From assembly GCF_040683095.1 (NCBI RefSeq), contig NZ_JBFBCI010000043.1, forward strand, positions 1 through 64,000: a stretch of DNA of 64,000 nt, given 5' to 3'. This document shows, in pieces, positions 45,801 to 52,953 of the stretch (positions are counted from its first letter, which is position 1; each line of letters begins with the position of its first letter). This DNA comes from Sphaerisporangium sp040683095 (GTDB taxonomy: Bacteria > Actinomycetota > Actinomycetes > Streptosporangiales > Streptosporangiaceae). The notes under the pieces are model-generated. The model did not search any database, had not been told where the DNA came from, and saw nothing but the letters and a program-made list of their open reading frames with translations. The position numbers and the translations under genes are program-made.

Positions 45801-46281
45801 CCACGATCAACGCATCGGCGCCACCGGCGATCAACCCCGCCGCGTTCAGCTCATAGGCATCCCGCAATGCCCCGTACGGCAGATGACCCAAAGTCGGCAG
45901 CTTCGTCCCCGGCCCCATCGACCCCAGCACGAACCGCGGCCGATCCTCCGACGACCACTGGTCGGCCGCCTGGCGGGCCAGGGCGGCGCCCGCCCGGGAC
46001 AGCTCGAAGACGCGCTCCCCGATGCCGTACTCCCCCAGAGCCGCCAGGTTGGCGCCGAAGGTGTTGGTCTCCACGCAGTCGACGCCGACCGCGAAGTACG
46101 CCTCGTGCACCGCCCGGACGATGTCGGGACGGGTGACGTTCAGGACCTCGTTGCACCCTTCGTGACCGTCGAAGTCGTCCAGCGAAGGGTCGTACGATTG
46201 CAGCATCGTGCCCATCGCGCCGTCGGCCACCAGGACGCGCTCGCCCAGGTGACGCCTGAACGAGGAGGCTTCACGGTTCAT
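42814..46281 (-). CDS. metH: Cobalamin-dependent methionine synthase MetH
   Basis: The 1155-aa enzyme transfers the methyl group of 5-methyltetrahydrofolate to homocysteine through methylcobalamin. It has a homocysteine-binding domain (about 1-325) with zinc Cys in GLNCATGP and GGCCGTTPEH; a pterin-binding domain (about 345-620; AIGERTNANGSKAF); a cobalamin cap and Rossmann domain (about 640-880) with the axial-ligand motif VKGDVHDIGKNLVD; and an AdoMet reactivation domain to the end (VTGCRYSFGYPACPHLEDQ). I chose ATG 46281 because homology begins at once; the frame extends 39 codons further without support. No cobalamin riboswitch was recognised upstream. Confidence 0.97.
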   Translation of the reverse strand: MNREASSFRRHLGERVLVADGAMGTMLQSYDPSLDDFDGHEGCNEVLNVTRPDIVRAVHEAYFAVGVDCVETNTFGANLAALGEYGIGERVFELSRAGAALARQAADQWSSEDRPRFVLGSMGPGTKLPTLGHLPYGALRDAYELNAAGLIAGGADALIVETCQDLLQVKAAVIGARRAVEAAGRDVPVIAQVTIETNGAMLLGSEIGAALAVIEPLGVDVVGLNCATGPAEMSEHLRYLSRHARLPLSCMPNAGLPELTSDGARYPLTPRELAAAHVQFTSAYGLGLVGGCCGTTPEHLRQVVEAVRGQAPVPRRPRPEPGAASLYQAVPFRQDTSYLAIGERTNANGSKAFREAMLARNWEECVDIARAQVRDGAHMLDLCVDYVGRDGVADMKELAFRFATASTLPIVLDSTEPAVLQAGLEMLGGRAVINSVNYEDGDGPDSRFTKIMRLVKEHGAAVVALTIDEEGQARTAEWKVRVATRLIEDLTVNWGMAVADIIIDCLTFPIATGQEETRRDGVETIEAIRELKRRYPEVQTTLGLSNISFGLNPAARVVLNSVFLNECVNAGLDSAIAHASKIVPMARIPDDQRQVALDMVYDRRREGYDPLQRFMQLFEGVDAGAVRAGRAAELAAMPLAERLKARIVDGERKGLEADLDVALEERPALEIINEVLLEGMKTVGELFGSGQMQLPFVLSSAEVMKAAVAYLEPHMDRVEGETKGRIVLATVKGDVHDIGKNLVDIILSNNGYEVVNLGIKQPVSAILETAVEKDADVIGMSGLLVKSTVIMKENLQEMNARGISQRFPVLLGGAALTRAYVEQDLAETFTGEVRYARDAFEGLRLMDAFMAVKRGVKGARLPSLRERRVKSGATLARTPEAELPARSDVAGDNPVPVAPFVGERVVKGIPLADYAAFLDERATFMGQWGLKAARGTGGASYEELVETEGRPRLRMWLERLQTENLLQAAVVYGYFPCVSHGDDLIILDEAGKERTRFSFPRQRRDRHLCLADFFRPAGSGEVDVVAFQVATMGSRISQATAELFAKDAYRDYLELHGLSVQLTEALAEYWHARVRSELGIGGNESLEDMLKVNVTGCRYSFGYPACPHLEDQRQVFDLLDPSRIGVSLSEEFQLHPEQATSAMIVHHPEAKYFNV

Positions 46282-46377
46282 GGGCCCAAGCGTAGCCGCC
46301 GGGCCGAAATCGACACGGAGCGACATCGCACGGGGCCGTCCCGTTGGACCGCTCTCGCGCACGGCTATCCCCTCTCG

Positions 46378-46408
46378 GTGACACTGACCGCCCCTCAACG
46401 AATAGGCT
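46378..46408 (+). promoter_or_regulatory. Candidate promoter for the PAC2 gene
   Basis: GTGACA (46378-46383) and TAGGCT (46403-46408) with a 19-nt spacer resemble an actinobacterial housekeeping promoter, about 85 nt before the PAC2 start and divergent from metH. Confidence 0.35.
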
Positions 46409-46492
46409 TAGTTAGGCACAAGGCCGCCGCCGGCGGTCGAGAGGGCGCTTCGTCGTGTGAACGCCCTTGGCCATGCCAGGAGGAGGCGGCGT

Positions 46493-47347
46493 GTGATCGA
46501 GCTCGAAGGACTTCCCGAGCTCGTCGACCCGGTGCTGATCGCCGCGTTCGAGGGCTGGAACGACGCGGGCGAGGCGTCGAGCGGCGCTCTGGCGCATCTG
46601 GAGGCGGAGTGGAAGGCCACCCTGCTCGTCGAGCTCGACCCGGAGGACTACTACGACTTCCAGGTGACCCGCCCGATGGTCGAAATGCGCGACGGCGTCA
46701 GCCGTTCGATCGTGTGGCCGACCACCCGCCTGCTGGTCGCGCGGCCCCCGGGCAGCGAGCGCGACGTCGTGCTGCTGCGCGGCATCGAGCCGAACATGCG
46801 CTGGCGCACGTTCTGCTCCGAGATCGTCGGCATCTGCCTGGAGCTCGGGGTCGAGACCGCGATGCTGCTGGGCGCCCTGCTGAACGACTCGCCGCACACC
46901 CGGCCGGTGCCGGTCATGGGCAGCGTGAGCGACCCGGGACTGGCCCGTTCCCTGAACCTGGAGCTGACGCGCTACGAGGGGCCCACGGGCATCGTCGGCG
47001 TGCTCCAGCACTCCCTCAACGCGGCGGGCACCAAGACGATCTCCCTGTGGGCGTCGGTGCCGCACTACGTCGCCCAGCCGCCGAACCCGAAGGCCACGCT
47101 CGCGCTGCTGAGCCGCATGGAGGACCTGCTCGACATCCCGATGCCGCTCGGCGAGCTGCCGGACGAGGCGCGGGCGTGGGAGCACGGCGTGGACGAGCTG
47201 GCCGCGCAGGACTCCGAGGTCGCCGAGTACGTCCGGGAGCTGGAGGAGCGCAAGGACGCCGCCGAGCTTCCCGAGGCCAGCGGCGACGCGATCGCCGCCG
47301 AGTTCGAGCGCTACCTGCGGCGGCGCGACCACGACAGCGACGGCTAG
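46493..47347 (+). CDS. PAC2 family protein
   Basis: The 284-aa protein starts at GTG 46493 behind AGGAGGAGG. It is a full-length member of the actinobacterial PAC2 family: LVDPVLIAAFEGWNDAGEASSGAL, then VVLLRGIEPNMRWRTFC, ETAMLLGALLNDSPHTRPVPVMGSV, TGIVGVLQHSLNAAG and SLWASVPHYVAQPPNPKATLALL. The C-terminal about 60 residues are acidic and helical. Eukaryotic PAC2 is a proteasome assembly chaperone; bacterial members are of uncertain function, although they occur widely in genomes with Pup-proteasomes. It lies 30 kb from the proteasome locus, divergent from metH. Confidence 0.9.
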   Translation: MIELEGLPELVDPVLIAAFEGWNDAGEASSGALAHLEAEWKATLLVELDPEDYYDFQVTRPMVEMRDGVSRSIVWPTTRLLVARPPGSERDVVLLRGIEPNMRWRTFCSEIVGICLELGVETAMLLGALLNDSPHTRPVPVMGSVSDPGLARSLNLELTRYEGPTGIVGVLQHSLNAAGTKTISLWASVPHYVAQPPNPKATLALLSRMEDLLDIPMPLGELPDEARAWEHGVDELAAQDSEVAEYVRELEERKDAAELPEASGDAIAAEFERYLRRRDHDSDG

Positions 47348-47627
47348 CGACGGCCGGCGACGCCTGAGGTCACGGGCGCCGGTCCGGCCGGCACCCCGGG
47401 CACGTCGTGCGACACGCGGGAAAGCCACGTTTCGCATATTCGCCGCGCGCTTCGCGGATCACGGGTAATAATTGGCCGCTGCGCCGTTCCGCACCTGCAC
47501 GTATGGGCGGCACCCTCACGCGCGGCCACGCTTCGGCGACGGAGAGGAACACCGCTCCGCGAACCCCCCGGAACCACGCCACCCGCGTGCTGAACCGACA
47601 CATGTGACCGCGCACCCTGGGATCCCC

Positions 47628-48263
47628 ATGGCGACGACTCAATATCAAGATCCGCACAAGAGAGCACAGGAGACGCGGCGACGCGTCCTCGAGATGGCCG
47701 TGTACATGCACCAGGAGGGCAGGGACGAGGCGCCGCGCCCGGAGGACGGCGACGCGTATCCGCAGATGCGCGGCGCGACCCCCGCCCAGGCGGTGGACAT
47801 GTTCCTCGCCCTCCTGCAGGACCGCCTGCCCGTCTGGCTGCGCACGCTCGACGCGCTGATGCACAAGGCCGGCAAGGGGCGGGTCAACGACAACCTGCTG
47901 CCGGTGGCGCGCACGGGCATCGACTACTACGCCGAGGTCCAGTCCGCGGCGATGCCCGCGTTCATCTCCCCGTCGATCACGGTGCGCTTTCGCGAGGCGC
48001 TGCGCGAGACCGATCTCGGCCCCGCCTCGGAGATCGCCCCGCTGGCCGAGTACCTCGCGCTGGAGCGGAGCCTCGGCCGGGTCGCGCCCGACGTGACGCC
48101 GGAGGCCAGCGCCCGGTTGCTGCTGGCGGGCTGTTTGCGGCACGCCTACTACGAGACGTTCATCGGGGCCGGCGCGGGCCTGTCCCGCGACGACTGCGCG
48201 GCCGAGATCGTGCGCGAGTTGCGGCTGGAGGCGATCACCCCCCGGACGCCGGCGCTCTCCTGA
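47628..48263 (+). CDS. TetR-ligand-domain-like protein lacking a helix-turn-helix
   Basis: The product is 211 aa from ATG 47628. It opens with a helix (DPHKRAQETRRRVLEMAVYMHQEGRDE), but the usual TetR helix-turn-helix of about 50 residues is absent. The rest (QAVDMFLALLQDRLPVWLRTLDALMH, ARTGIDYYAEVQSAAMPAFISPS, SARLLLAGCLRHAYYETFIGAG) is an all-helical region like TetR C-terminal domains. It may be a degenerate regulator, an anti-regulator or a small-ligand binder. No Shine-Dalgarno sequence is clear, and a GTG 24 nt upstream is possible. The 3' end overlaps the convergent chelatase gene by 29 bp. Confidence 0.65.
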   Translation: MATTQYQDPHKRAQETRRRVLEMAVYMHQEGRDEAPRPEDGDAYPQMRGATPAQAVDMFLALLQDRLPVWLRTLDALMHKAGKGRVNDNLLPVARTGIDYYAEVQSAAMPAFISPSITVRFREALRETDLGPASEIAPLAEYLALERSLGRVAPDVTPEASARLLLAGCLRHAYYETFIGAGAGLSRDDCAAEIVRELRLEAITPRTPALS

Positions 48264-49008
48264 GCCCGCGGGCCGCGCCGGGCACGCGCCACGCCGCCCC
48301 CTGCCACGCCGCCCCCTGCCACGCCGACCGGGCCGTCGCCTCGTCGAAGCGGTGCCACACCAGGGCGGCCAGTTCGTCGTCGGCGCCGAGCGGGCGGGAG
48401 ACCAGGTCGGCCCCGGACTCCTCCAGCCGGCCCTGGAAGTGGCCGGGCGCGAGCAGGTAGGACGCCAGGGCCACCCGGGGGGCCGGGCCCGAGCGCAGCC
48501 GGTCCAGGGCCTCGCCGATGGCCGGGCGGCCCGCCGAGGCGAACGCCGCGGTGACCGGCCGCGACAGCCGCATCGACAGCAGCCGGGCGGCGGCGCGGAC
48601 GTCGTCCAGGGCGCCGGGGTCGGAGGAGCCGGCCGCGCCGAGGACGACCGTGTCGGTGGAGCGCAGCCCCGCCGAGACCAGGCGGCGCACCAGCACGGAC
48701 GTGATGAGCGCGTGGGGGCCGAGCCTGCCGGCGACCAGCGCGCCGGGCTTGGCGCGGGCGACGACGGCGGGCAGGTCGATGTGGACGTGGTAGCCGCCGG
48801 CGAGCAGCAGCGGGACCACGACGGCCGGTCCGGGCAGCCCGGCCAGGATCCCGTCCAGCGGGGGCGAGCTGATCTCCAGGTAGGCGGCCTCGACGCGGTG
48901 GCCGGGGCGTGCCCGGCGTACGCGGGCGGCCAGGGCGGCGATCGTGGCCTCGCCCTCGGCGTTGCGCGTGCCGTGGGCCGCGAGCACCAGCGCGGGCGGC
49001 GGGGTCAC
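48235..49008 (-). CDS. Sirohydrochlorin chelatase (CbiX/SirB-like)
   Basis: The 257-aa protein has two CbiX-like halves: ALVLAAHGTRNAEGEATI with the metal-binding His, VVVPLLLAGGYHVHIDLP with a second His, and a weaker repeat (TVVLGAAGSSDPGALDDV, LASYLLAPGHFQGRLEESGADLV). It should insert Fe into sirohydrochlorin and so supply the siroheme required by NirB. The GTG start at 49008 overlaps the nnaR stop by 4 bp. It is the last gene of the nitrate operon. The extreme C-terminus contains a short Trp-Gln-Gly-Ala repeat. Confidence 0.85.
   Translation of the reverse strand: MTPPPALVLAAHGTRNAEGEATIAALAARVRRARPGHRVEAAYLEISSPPLDGILAGLPGPAVVVPLLLAGGYHVHIDLPAVVARAKPGALVAGRLGPHALITSVLVRRLVSAGLRSTDTVVLGAAGSSDPGALDDVRAAARLLSMRLSRPVTAAFASAGRPAIGEALDRLRSGPAPRVALASYLLAPGHFQGRLEESGADLVSRPLGADDELAALVWHRFDEATARSAWQGAAWQGAAWRVPGAARGLRRAPASGG
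48288..48326. repeat. 2.6 copies of a 15-bp tandem repeat at the chelatase 3' end
   Basis: The unit GCCACGCCGCCCCCT at 48288-48302 is repeated at 48303-48317 and partly at 48318-48326. In the minus-strand chelatase frame it encodes repeats of Ala-Trp-Gln-Gly-Ala, so it is an in-frame expansion near the C-terminus. Confidence 0.85.
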
Positions 49009-50174
49009 CGCACCTCCAGCCGGTCGCAGGCCAGGCGGTAGCCGCGCTTGACGACGGTCTCGACGATGCCGGCCGGGCCGAGGGCGCGGCGCAGCCGGGT
49101 GACCGCCATCTCGACGGCGTGCTCGGCGGATTCCCGTGCCGGGCCGCCGGGGAGCACGACCCGCAGCTCCGAGCGGGCGACAACGTGCCCGGGCCGCTCG
49201 GCGAGGCGCTTGAGGACGGCCATGGGTGCGGGCGGCAGCGGCTTGAGGTCGCCGTCCACGGCGACGGCGTGGCCGCGGATCTCCAGCTCGTGGCAACCGG
49301 CGGTGACCCGGGTGACGCCGTGCTCGGGCAGGTGCCGTGCCAGGGTGCGGGCGAGGGCGCCGAGCCGCGAGCGTTCGGGCTGGATCACCGGCACGTTCCT
49401 GGCCACCAGCGGCGCGGCGGTGACCGGGCCCACGCAGGCGGCCACGACCGACCCGCGGAAGGCGTCGATCAGCGAGTCCTCCAGGTGCTCGGCCCGCGCG
49501 GCGTTGAGCATGGCGAGCACGGCGGGGGCGCTGGTGAAGGCGACGGCGTCCACCGAGCCGGAGATCGCCTGGGTGATCAGGCGGCGCAGCGGCGAGGGGT
49601 CGCGGTAGGGCAGCCAGCGGTAGACCGGGACCTCGATGACGGTGGCCCCGGCGGCGCGCAGGGCGGCGATGAAGCCGATCAACGGCTCGCCGTGAAGCTG
49701 GACGACGATGCGGCGCCCGCGCAGGTCCTGGGCGAGGAGGTACTGCTTGATCTCGTCGCAGGACTCGGTGGCCGGGGTCCAGTGGTCGCTCAGCCCGGCG
49801 GCGCGCACGGCCCCGCGCGCCTTGGGCCCGCGGGGCAGGATGCGCGCGGAGGCCAGGTGGGCGGCCAGCTCGGTGCACAGCCCCCAGCCCTCGGCGGCGG
49901 CCATCCAGCCGCGGAAGCCCACGCCGGTGGTGACCACGACGTCGTGGACGGGCGCGTCCAGGCACTGGCGGGTGGCCGCGAGCAGGCCGGCGTCCTCGGC
50001 GAGCGGGACGAGCCGGATCGCCGGGGCGCGGACGACGCGGGCGCCCCGGCGTTCGAGGAGCGCGGCGAACTCCTCGCGCCTGCGGGTGGCGGTCACGCCG
50101 ATGGTGAAGCCCGCCAGCGCGTCCGGCGCGGTCTCGGGGCTGGTCAGCGGATCGTCCAGAAGCGCGGCTGTCAT
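49005..50174 (-). CDS. nnaR: HemD-like protein fused to a winged helix, NnaR-type nitrate regulator
   Basis: The 389-aa protein combines a uroporphyrinogen-III synthase fold (about 20-280; FTIGVTATRRREEFAALLERRGARVVRAPAI, VVTTGVGFRGWMAAAE, DAVAFTSAPAVLAMLNAA, ACVGPVTAAPLV) with an OmpR-type winged helix (about 295-389; MAVLKRLAERPGHVVARSELR, AEHAVEMAVTRLRRALGP, VVKRGYRLAC). Streptomyces NnaR has this architecture and activates nitrate/nitrite assimilation genes together with GlnR. The position directly behind nirBD supports the same role, perhaps sensing a tetrapyrrole. A purely enzymatic role in siroheme synthesis is the alternative. It starts at ATG 50174, overlapping nirD by 4 bp. Confidence 0.85.
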   Translation of the reverse strand: MTAALLDDPLTSPETAPDALAGFTIGVTATRRREEFAALLERRGARVVRAPAIRLVPLAEDAGLLAATRQCLDAPVHDVVVTTGVGFRGWMAAAEGWGLCTELAAHLASARILPRGPKARGAVRAAGLSDHWTPATESCDEIKQYLLAQDLRGRRIVVQLHGEPLIGFIAALRAAGATVIEVPVYRWLPYRDPSPLRRLITQAISGSVDAVAFTSAPAVLAMLNAARAEHLEDSLIDAFRGSVVAACVGPVTAAPLVARNVPVIQPERSRLGALARTLARHLPEHGVTRVTAGCHELEIRGHAVAVDGDLKPLPPAPMAVLKRLAERPGHVVARSELRVVLPGGPARESAEHAVEMAVTRLRRALGPAGIVETVVKRGYRLACDRLEVR

Positions 50175-50536
50175 TCCACGCTCACCTCCAGGGTGCCGTC
50201 GGTGACTCGGGTGGGGTATGTCGGTATCGCTGTCTCCGGGTCGTCCAGGCATGCGCCGGTGACGAGGGAGAAGACCTGTTTGTGCATGGGTGTGACGACC
50301 ACGGGTTCCTCGCCCCGGGTGCCGACGATGCCGCGCGACATGACGTACGCGCGGCTGAACGGGTCGCGGTTGCCGACGGCGTAGACACGGCCGTCGAAGG
50401 TGCGGAACACCGCGATCTGGTCGCTCGCGACCAGGGCGGCGGCGCCGCGTTCGGGGATGAGGTCGGTGTAGGCGCATATCGGCACCCATGTCCGGGTGTC
50501 GTCGCCGGGGTCCGTCGTCCGGCCGGTCAGGGTCAT
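50171..50536 (-). CDS. nirD: Assimilatory nitrite reductase small subunit NirD
   Basis: The 121-aa protein has the Rieske-like NirD fold: WVPICAYTDLIPERGAAALV, QIAVFRTFDGRVYAVGNRDPFSRAYVMSRGIVG, VVTPMHKQVFSLVTGACLDDPE and a final TLEVSVE. NirD lacks the cluster-binding Cys-His pairs of true Rieske proteins, as in the family. It partners NirB. The ATG at 50536 overlaps the nirB stop by 4 bp. Confidence 0.94.
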   Translation of the reverse strand: MTLTGRTTDPGDDTRTWVPICAYTDLIPERGAAALVASDQIAVFRTFDGRVYAVGNRDPFSRAYVMSRGIVGTRGEEPVVVTPMHKQVFSLVTGACLDDPETAIPTYPTRVTDGTLEVSVE

Positions 50537-52953
50537 CGGCGGGTCACCTCCACGAGGACGGGCGAGATCTGGTCGCGCCGGGTCTCGAAGACGATCGAGG
50601 GGTCGGGGGTGCCGGGGGCGTTGACGAAGCTGGCGAACCTGCGCAGCTTCTCGGGGTCCTCGACGGTGGCGCGCCACTCGTCGAAGTAGCCGCCGACGTG
50701 CCGTTCCATCGCCGCGTCCAGGTCGGCGCAGATGCCGAGCGAGTCGCGGACGACGACGTCGCGCAGGTGGTCCAGGCCGATCCGCTCGATCCAGGCGGAC
50801 GTGCGCTGCAGGCGGTCGGCCGTGCGGATGTAGAACATCAGGAAGCGGTCGATCGTGCGGACCAGCTCCTCGTCGGACAGGTCGCTCGCGAGCAGCTCGG
50901 CGTGGCGGGGGGTGAAGCCGCCGTTGCCGCCGACGTACAGGTTCCAGCCGGACTCGGTCGCGATGACGCCGAAGTCCTTGCCGCGGGCCTCGGCGCACTC
51001 GCGGGCGCAGCCGGAGACGGCGGCCTTGAGCTTGTGCGGCGAGCGCAGACCGCGGTAGCGCAGCTCCAGGGCGATGGCCATGCCGACCGAGTCCTGCACG
51101 CCGTACCGGCACCAGGCGGACCCGACGCAGGACTTCACCGTGCGCAGGGCCTTGCCGTACGCGTGGCCGGACTCGAACCCGGCGTCGACGAGCCGCTTCC
51201 AGATCTTGGGCAGCTCCTCGACGCGCGCGCCGAACAGGTCGATCCGCTGCCCGCCGGTGATCTTGGTGTAGAGGCCGAAGTCGCGGGCGACCTCGCCGAT
51301 CACGATGAGCTTCTCGGGGGTGATCTCGCCGCCGGGGATGCGCGGCACCACCGAGTACGTGCCGTTCTTCTGGATGTTGGCGAGGAAGTGGTCGTTGGTG
51401 TCCTGCAGCGCGGCGCGCTCGCCCTCCAGCACGTGGCCGCCGTCGAGCGAGGCGAGGATCGAGGCGACGACCGGTTTGCAGATGTCGCAGCCGCGCCCCC
51501 GGCCGTGCTCGGCGATGAGCCGCGAGAAGGTCGTGATGCCGCGCACGCGGACGATGTCGAACAGCTCCGCCCTGCTGTGGGAGAAGTGCTCGCACAGCGC
51601 CTTGTCCTGGACGACGCCCTCGGCGGCGAGGATCGACGCGAGCGCCGGGACGCAACTGCCGCAGCTCGTGCCCGCCCGCGTGCACTTCTTGAGCGCGGGC
51701 ACGTCGGTCGCGCCGCGCTCGGCGATGGCCGCGCGGACCTCGCCGCGCGAGACGTTGTTGCACGAGCAGACCGGCGCGTCGTCCGGCAGGTCCACGCTGG
51801 GCCCGCCGGCGCTGGCGAACAGCAGGTCGCTCGGCGAGGCGGTCAGCTCCCTGCCGACCAGGGGCCGCAGCAGCGTGTACGGCGCGGCGTCGCCGACGCA
51901 GATGCCGCCGAGCAGGGTGCGGGCGTCGTCGCTGACGAACAGCTTCTTGTAGACGCCGCCGACCGGGTCCATGTAGGTCACGTCGAGCGCGCCCGACAGC
52001 CGGCCGAAGCTGGCGACGTCCACGCCGAGCAGCTTGAGCTTGGTGGACTCCTCGGCGCCGGTGAACGAGGCCGAGCCGCCGAGGATGCGGTCGGCGGCGA
52101 CCTCGGCCATGGCGTTGCACGGCCCGATCAGGCCGTACACCATGCCGCCTGCCAGGGCGCACTCCCCCACCGCGTAGACGGCGGGGTCGGCGGTGCGCAT
52201 GCCCTCGTCCACAACGACGCCGCCGCGCTCGCCGACCGGCAGCCCGGCCCGGCGGGCGAGCTCGTCGCGCGGCCGTACGCCCGCGGAGAACACGACGACG
52301 TCCGCGTCGATGGCCGTGCCGCCGGCGAGCACCACCCGGCCGTCCTCGATCCGGTCCAGGCCCGTGCCGGTGTGCACGGTGAGGCCGAGCCGCTCGACGT
52401 GGCCCCGGAGCACCGCGCCGCCGCCCTCGTCGACCTGGCGGGGCATGAGCCAGGCGCCCATCTCGACGACGTGCGTGGCCAGGCCGAGGCCGCGCAGCGC
52501 GTCGGCCGCCTCCAGCCCGAGCAGGCCGCCGCCGACCACGACGCCCGTGGCCGCGCCGGACGAGGCGGCGCGGATCGCGTCCAGGTCCTCGATGGTGCGG
52601 TACACGAAGGCGCGATCGGCGCCGGGCACCGGGGGGACGAAGGGCGCCGAGCCGGTGGCGAGCACCAGCGCGTCGTACGGCTCCTCGTGCCCGTCCCGCG
52701 TGGTCACCGTGCGCCGGGCGCGGTCGATGGAGATCACGCGGTCGCCCAGCAGCACCCGCGCCGAGGCTCCGGGGGCCGGGAAGGTCAGCTCGGCCGCGCT
52801 CGTGCCCTTCAAGTACGAGGTGAGGGCGACCCGGTCGTAGGCGGGCCGCGGCTCCTCCCCGATCACGGTGATCGTCCCGGTGAACCCCTCGCGCGCCAGC
52901 GTCTCGACGAGCCGGTGGGCCGTGGGCCCGTATCCCGCCACAACGATTCTCAC
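50533..52953 (-). CDS. nirB: NAD(P)H-dependent assimilatory nitrite reductase large subunit NirB
   Basis: The 806-aa flavo-sirohaem enzyme reduces nitrite to ammonium. Domains in order: FAD/NAD(P)H oxidoreductase (1-about 400; VAGYGPTAHRLVETLA, VVVGGGLLGLEAADALRGLG), a BFD-like 2Fe-2S domain (VCSCNNVSRGEVR with CGSCVPALASIL), a ferredoxin-like half-domain and the sirohaem/4Fe-4S domain with SCVGSAWCRYG and SGCARECAEARG, the C-x5-C and C-x3-C ligands. GTG 52953 overlaps the nasB stop (GTGA). All cofactor ligands are present, so the enzyme should be active. Confidence 0.95.
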   Translation of the reverse strand: MRIVVAGYGPTAHRLVETLAREGFTGTITVIGEEPRPAYDRVALTSYLKGTSAAELTFPAPGASARVLLGDRVISIDRARRTVTTRDGHEEPYDALVLATGSAPFVPPVPGADRAFVYRTIEDLDAIRAASSGAATGVVVGGGLLGLEAADALRGLGLATHVVEMGAWLMPRQVDEGGGAVLRGHVERLGLTVHTGTGLDRIEDGRVVLAGGTAIDADVVVFSAGVRPRDELARRAGLPVGERGGVVVDEGMRTADPAVYAVGECALAGGMVYGLIGPCNAMAEVAADRILGGSASFTGAEESTKLKLLGVDVASFGRLSGALDVTYMDPVGGVYKKLFVSDDARTLLGGICVGDAAPYTLLRPLVGRELTASPSDLLFASAGGPSVDLPDDAPVCSCNNVSRGEVRAAIAERGATDVPALKKCTRAGTSCGSCVPALASILAAEGVVQDKALCEHFSHSRAELFDIVRVRGITTFSRLIAEHGRGRGCDICKPVVASILASLDGGHVLEGERAALQDTNDHFLANIQKNGTYSVVPRIPGGEITPEKLIVIGEVARDFGLYTKITGGQRIDLFGARVEELPKIWKRLVDAGFESGHAYGKALRTVKSCVGSAWCRYGVQDSVGMAIALELRYRGLRSPHKLKAAVSGCARECAEARGKDFGVIATESGWNLYVGGNGGFTPRHAELLASDLSDEELVRTIDRFLMFYIRTADRLQRTSAWIERIGLDHLRDVVVRDSLGICADLDAAMERHVGGYFDEWRATVEDPEKLRRFASFVNAPGTPDPSIVFETRRDQISPVLVEVTRR

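Noticed and set aside
46282..46492. Cobalamin or SAM riboswitch upstream of metH
   Set aside because: Only about 120-200 bases are available and I found no B12-box-like or SAM-type core; nothing to support a riboswitch by eye.
43261..47367. 1368-codon plus-strand frame opposite metH
   Set aside because: A shadow of metH and PAC2 frames; no domain, and the real genes explain the region fully.
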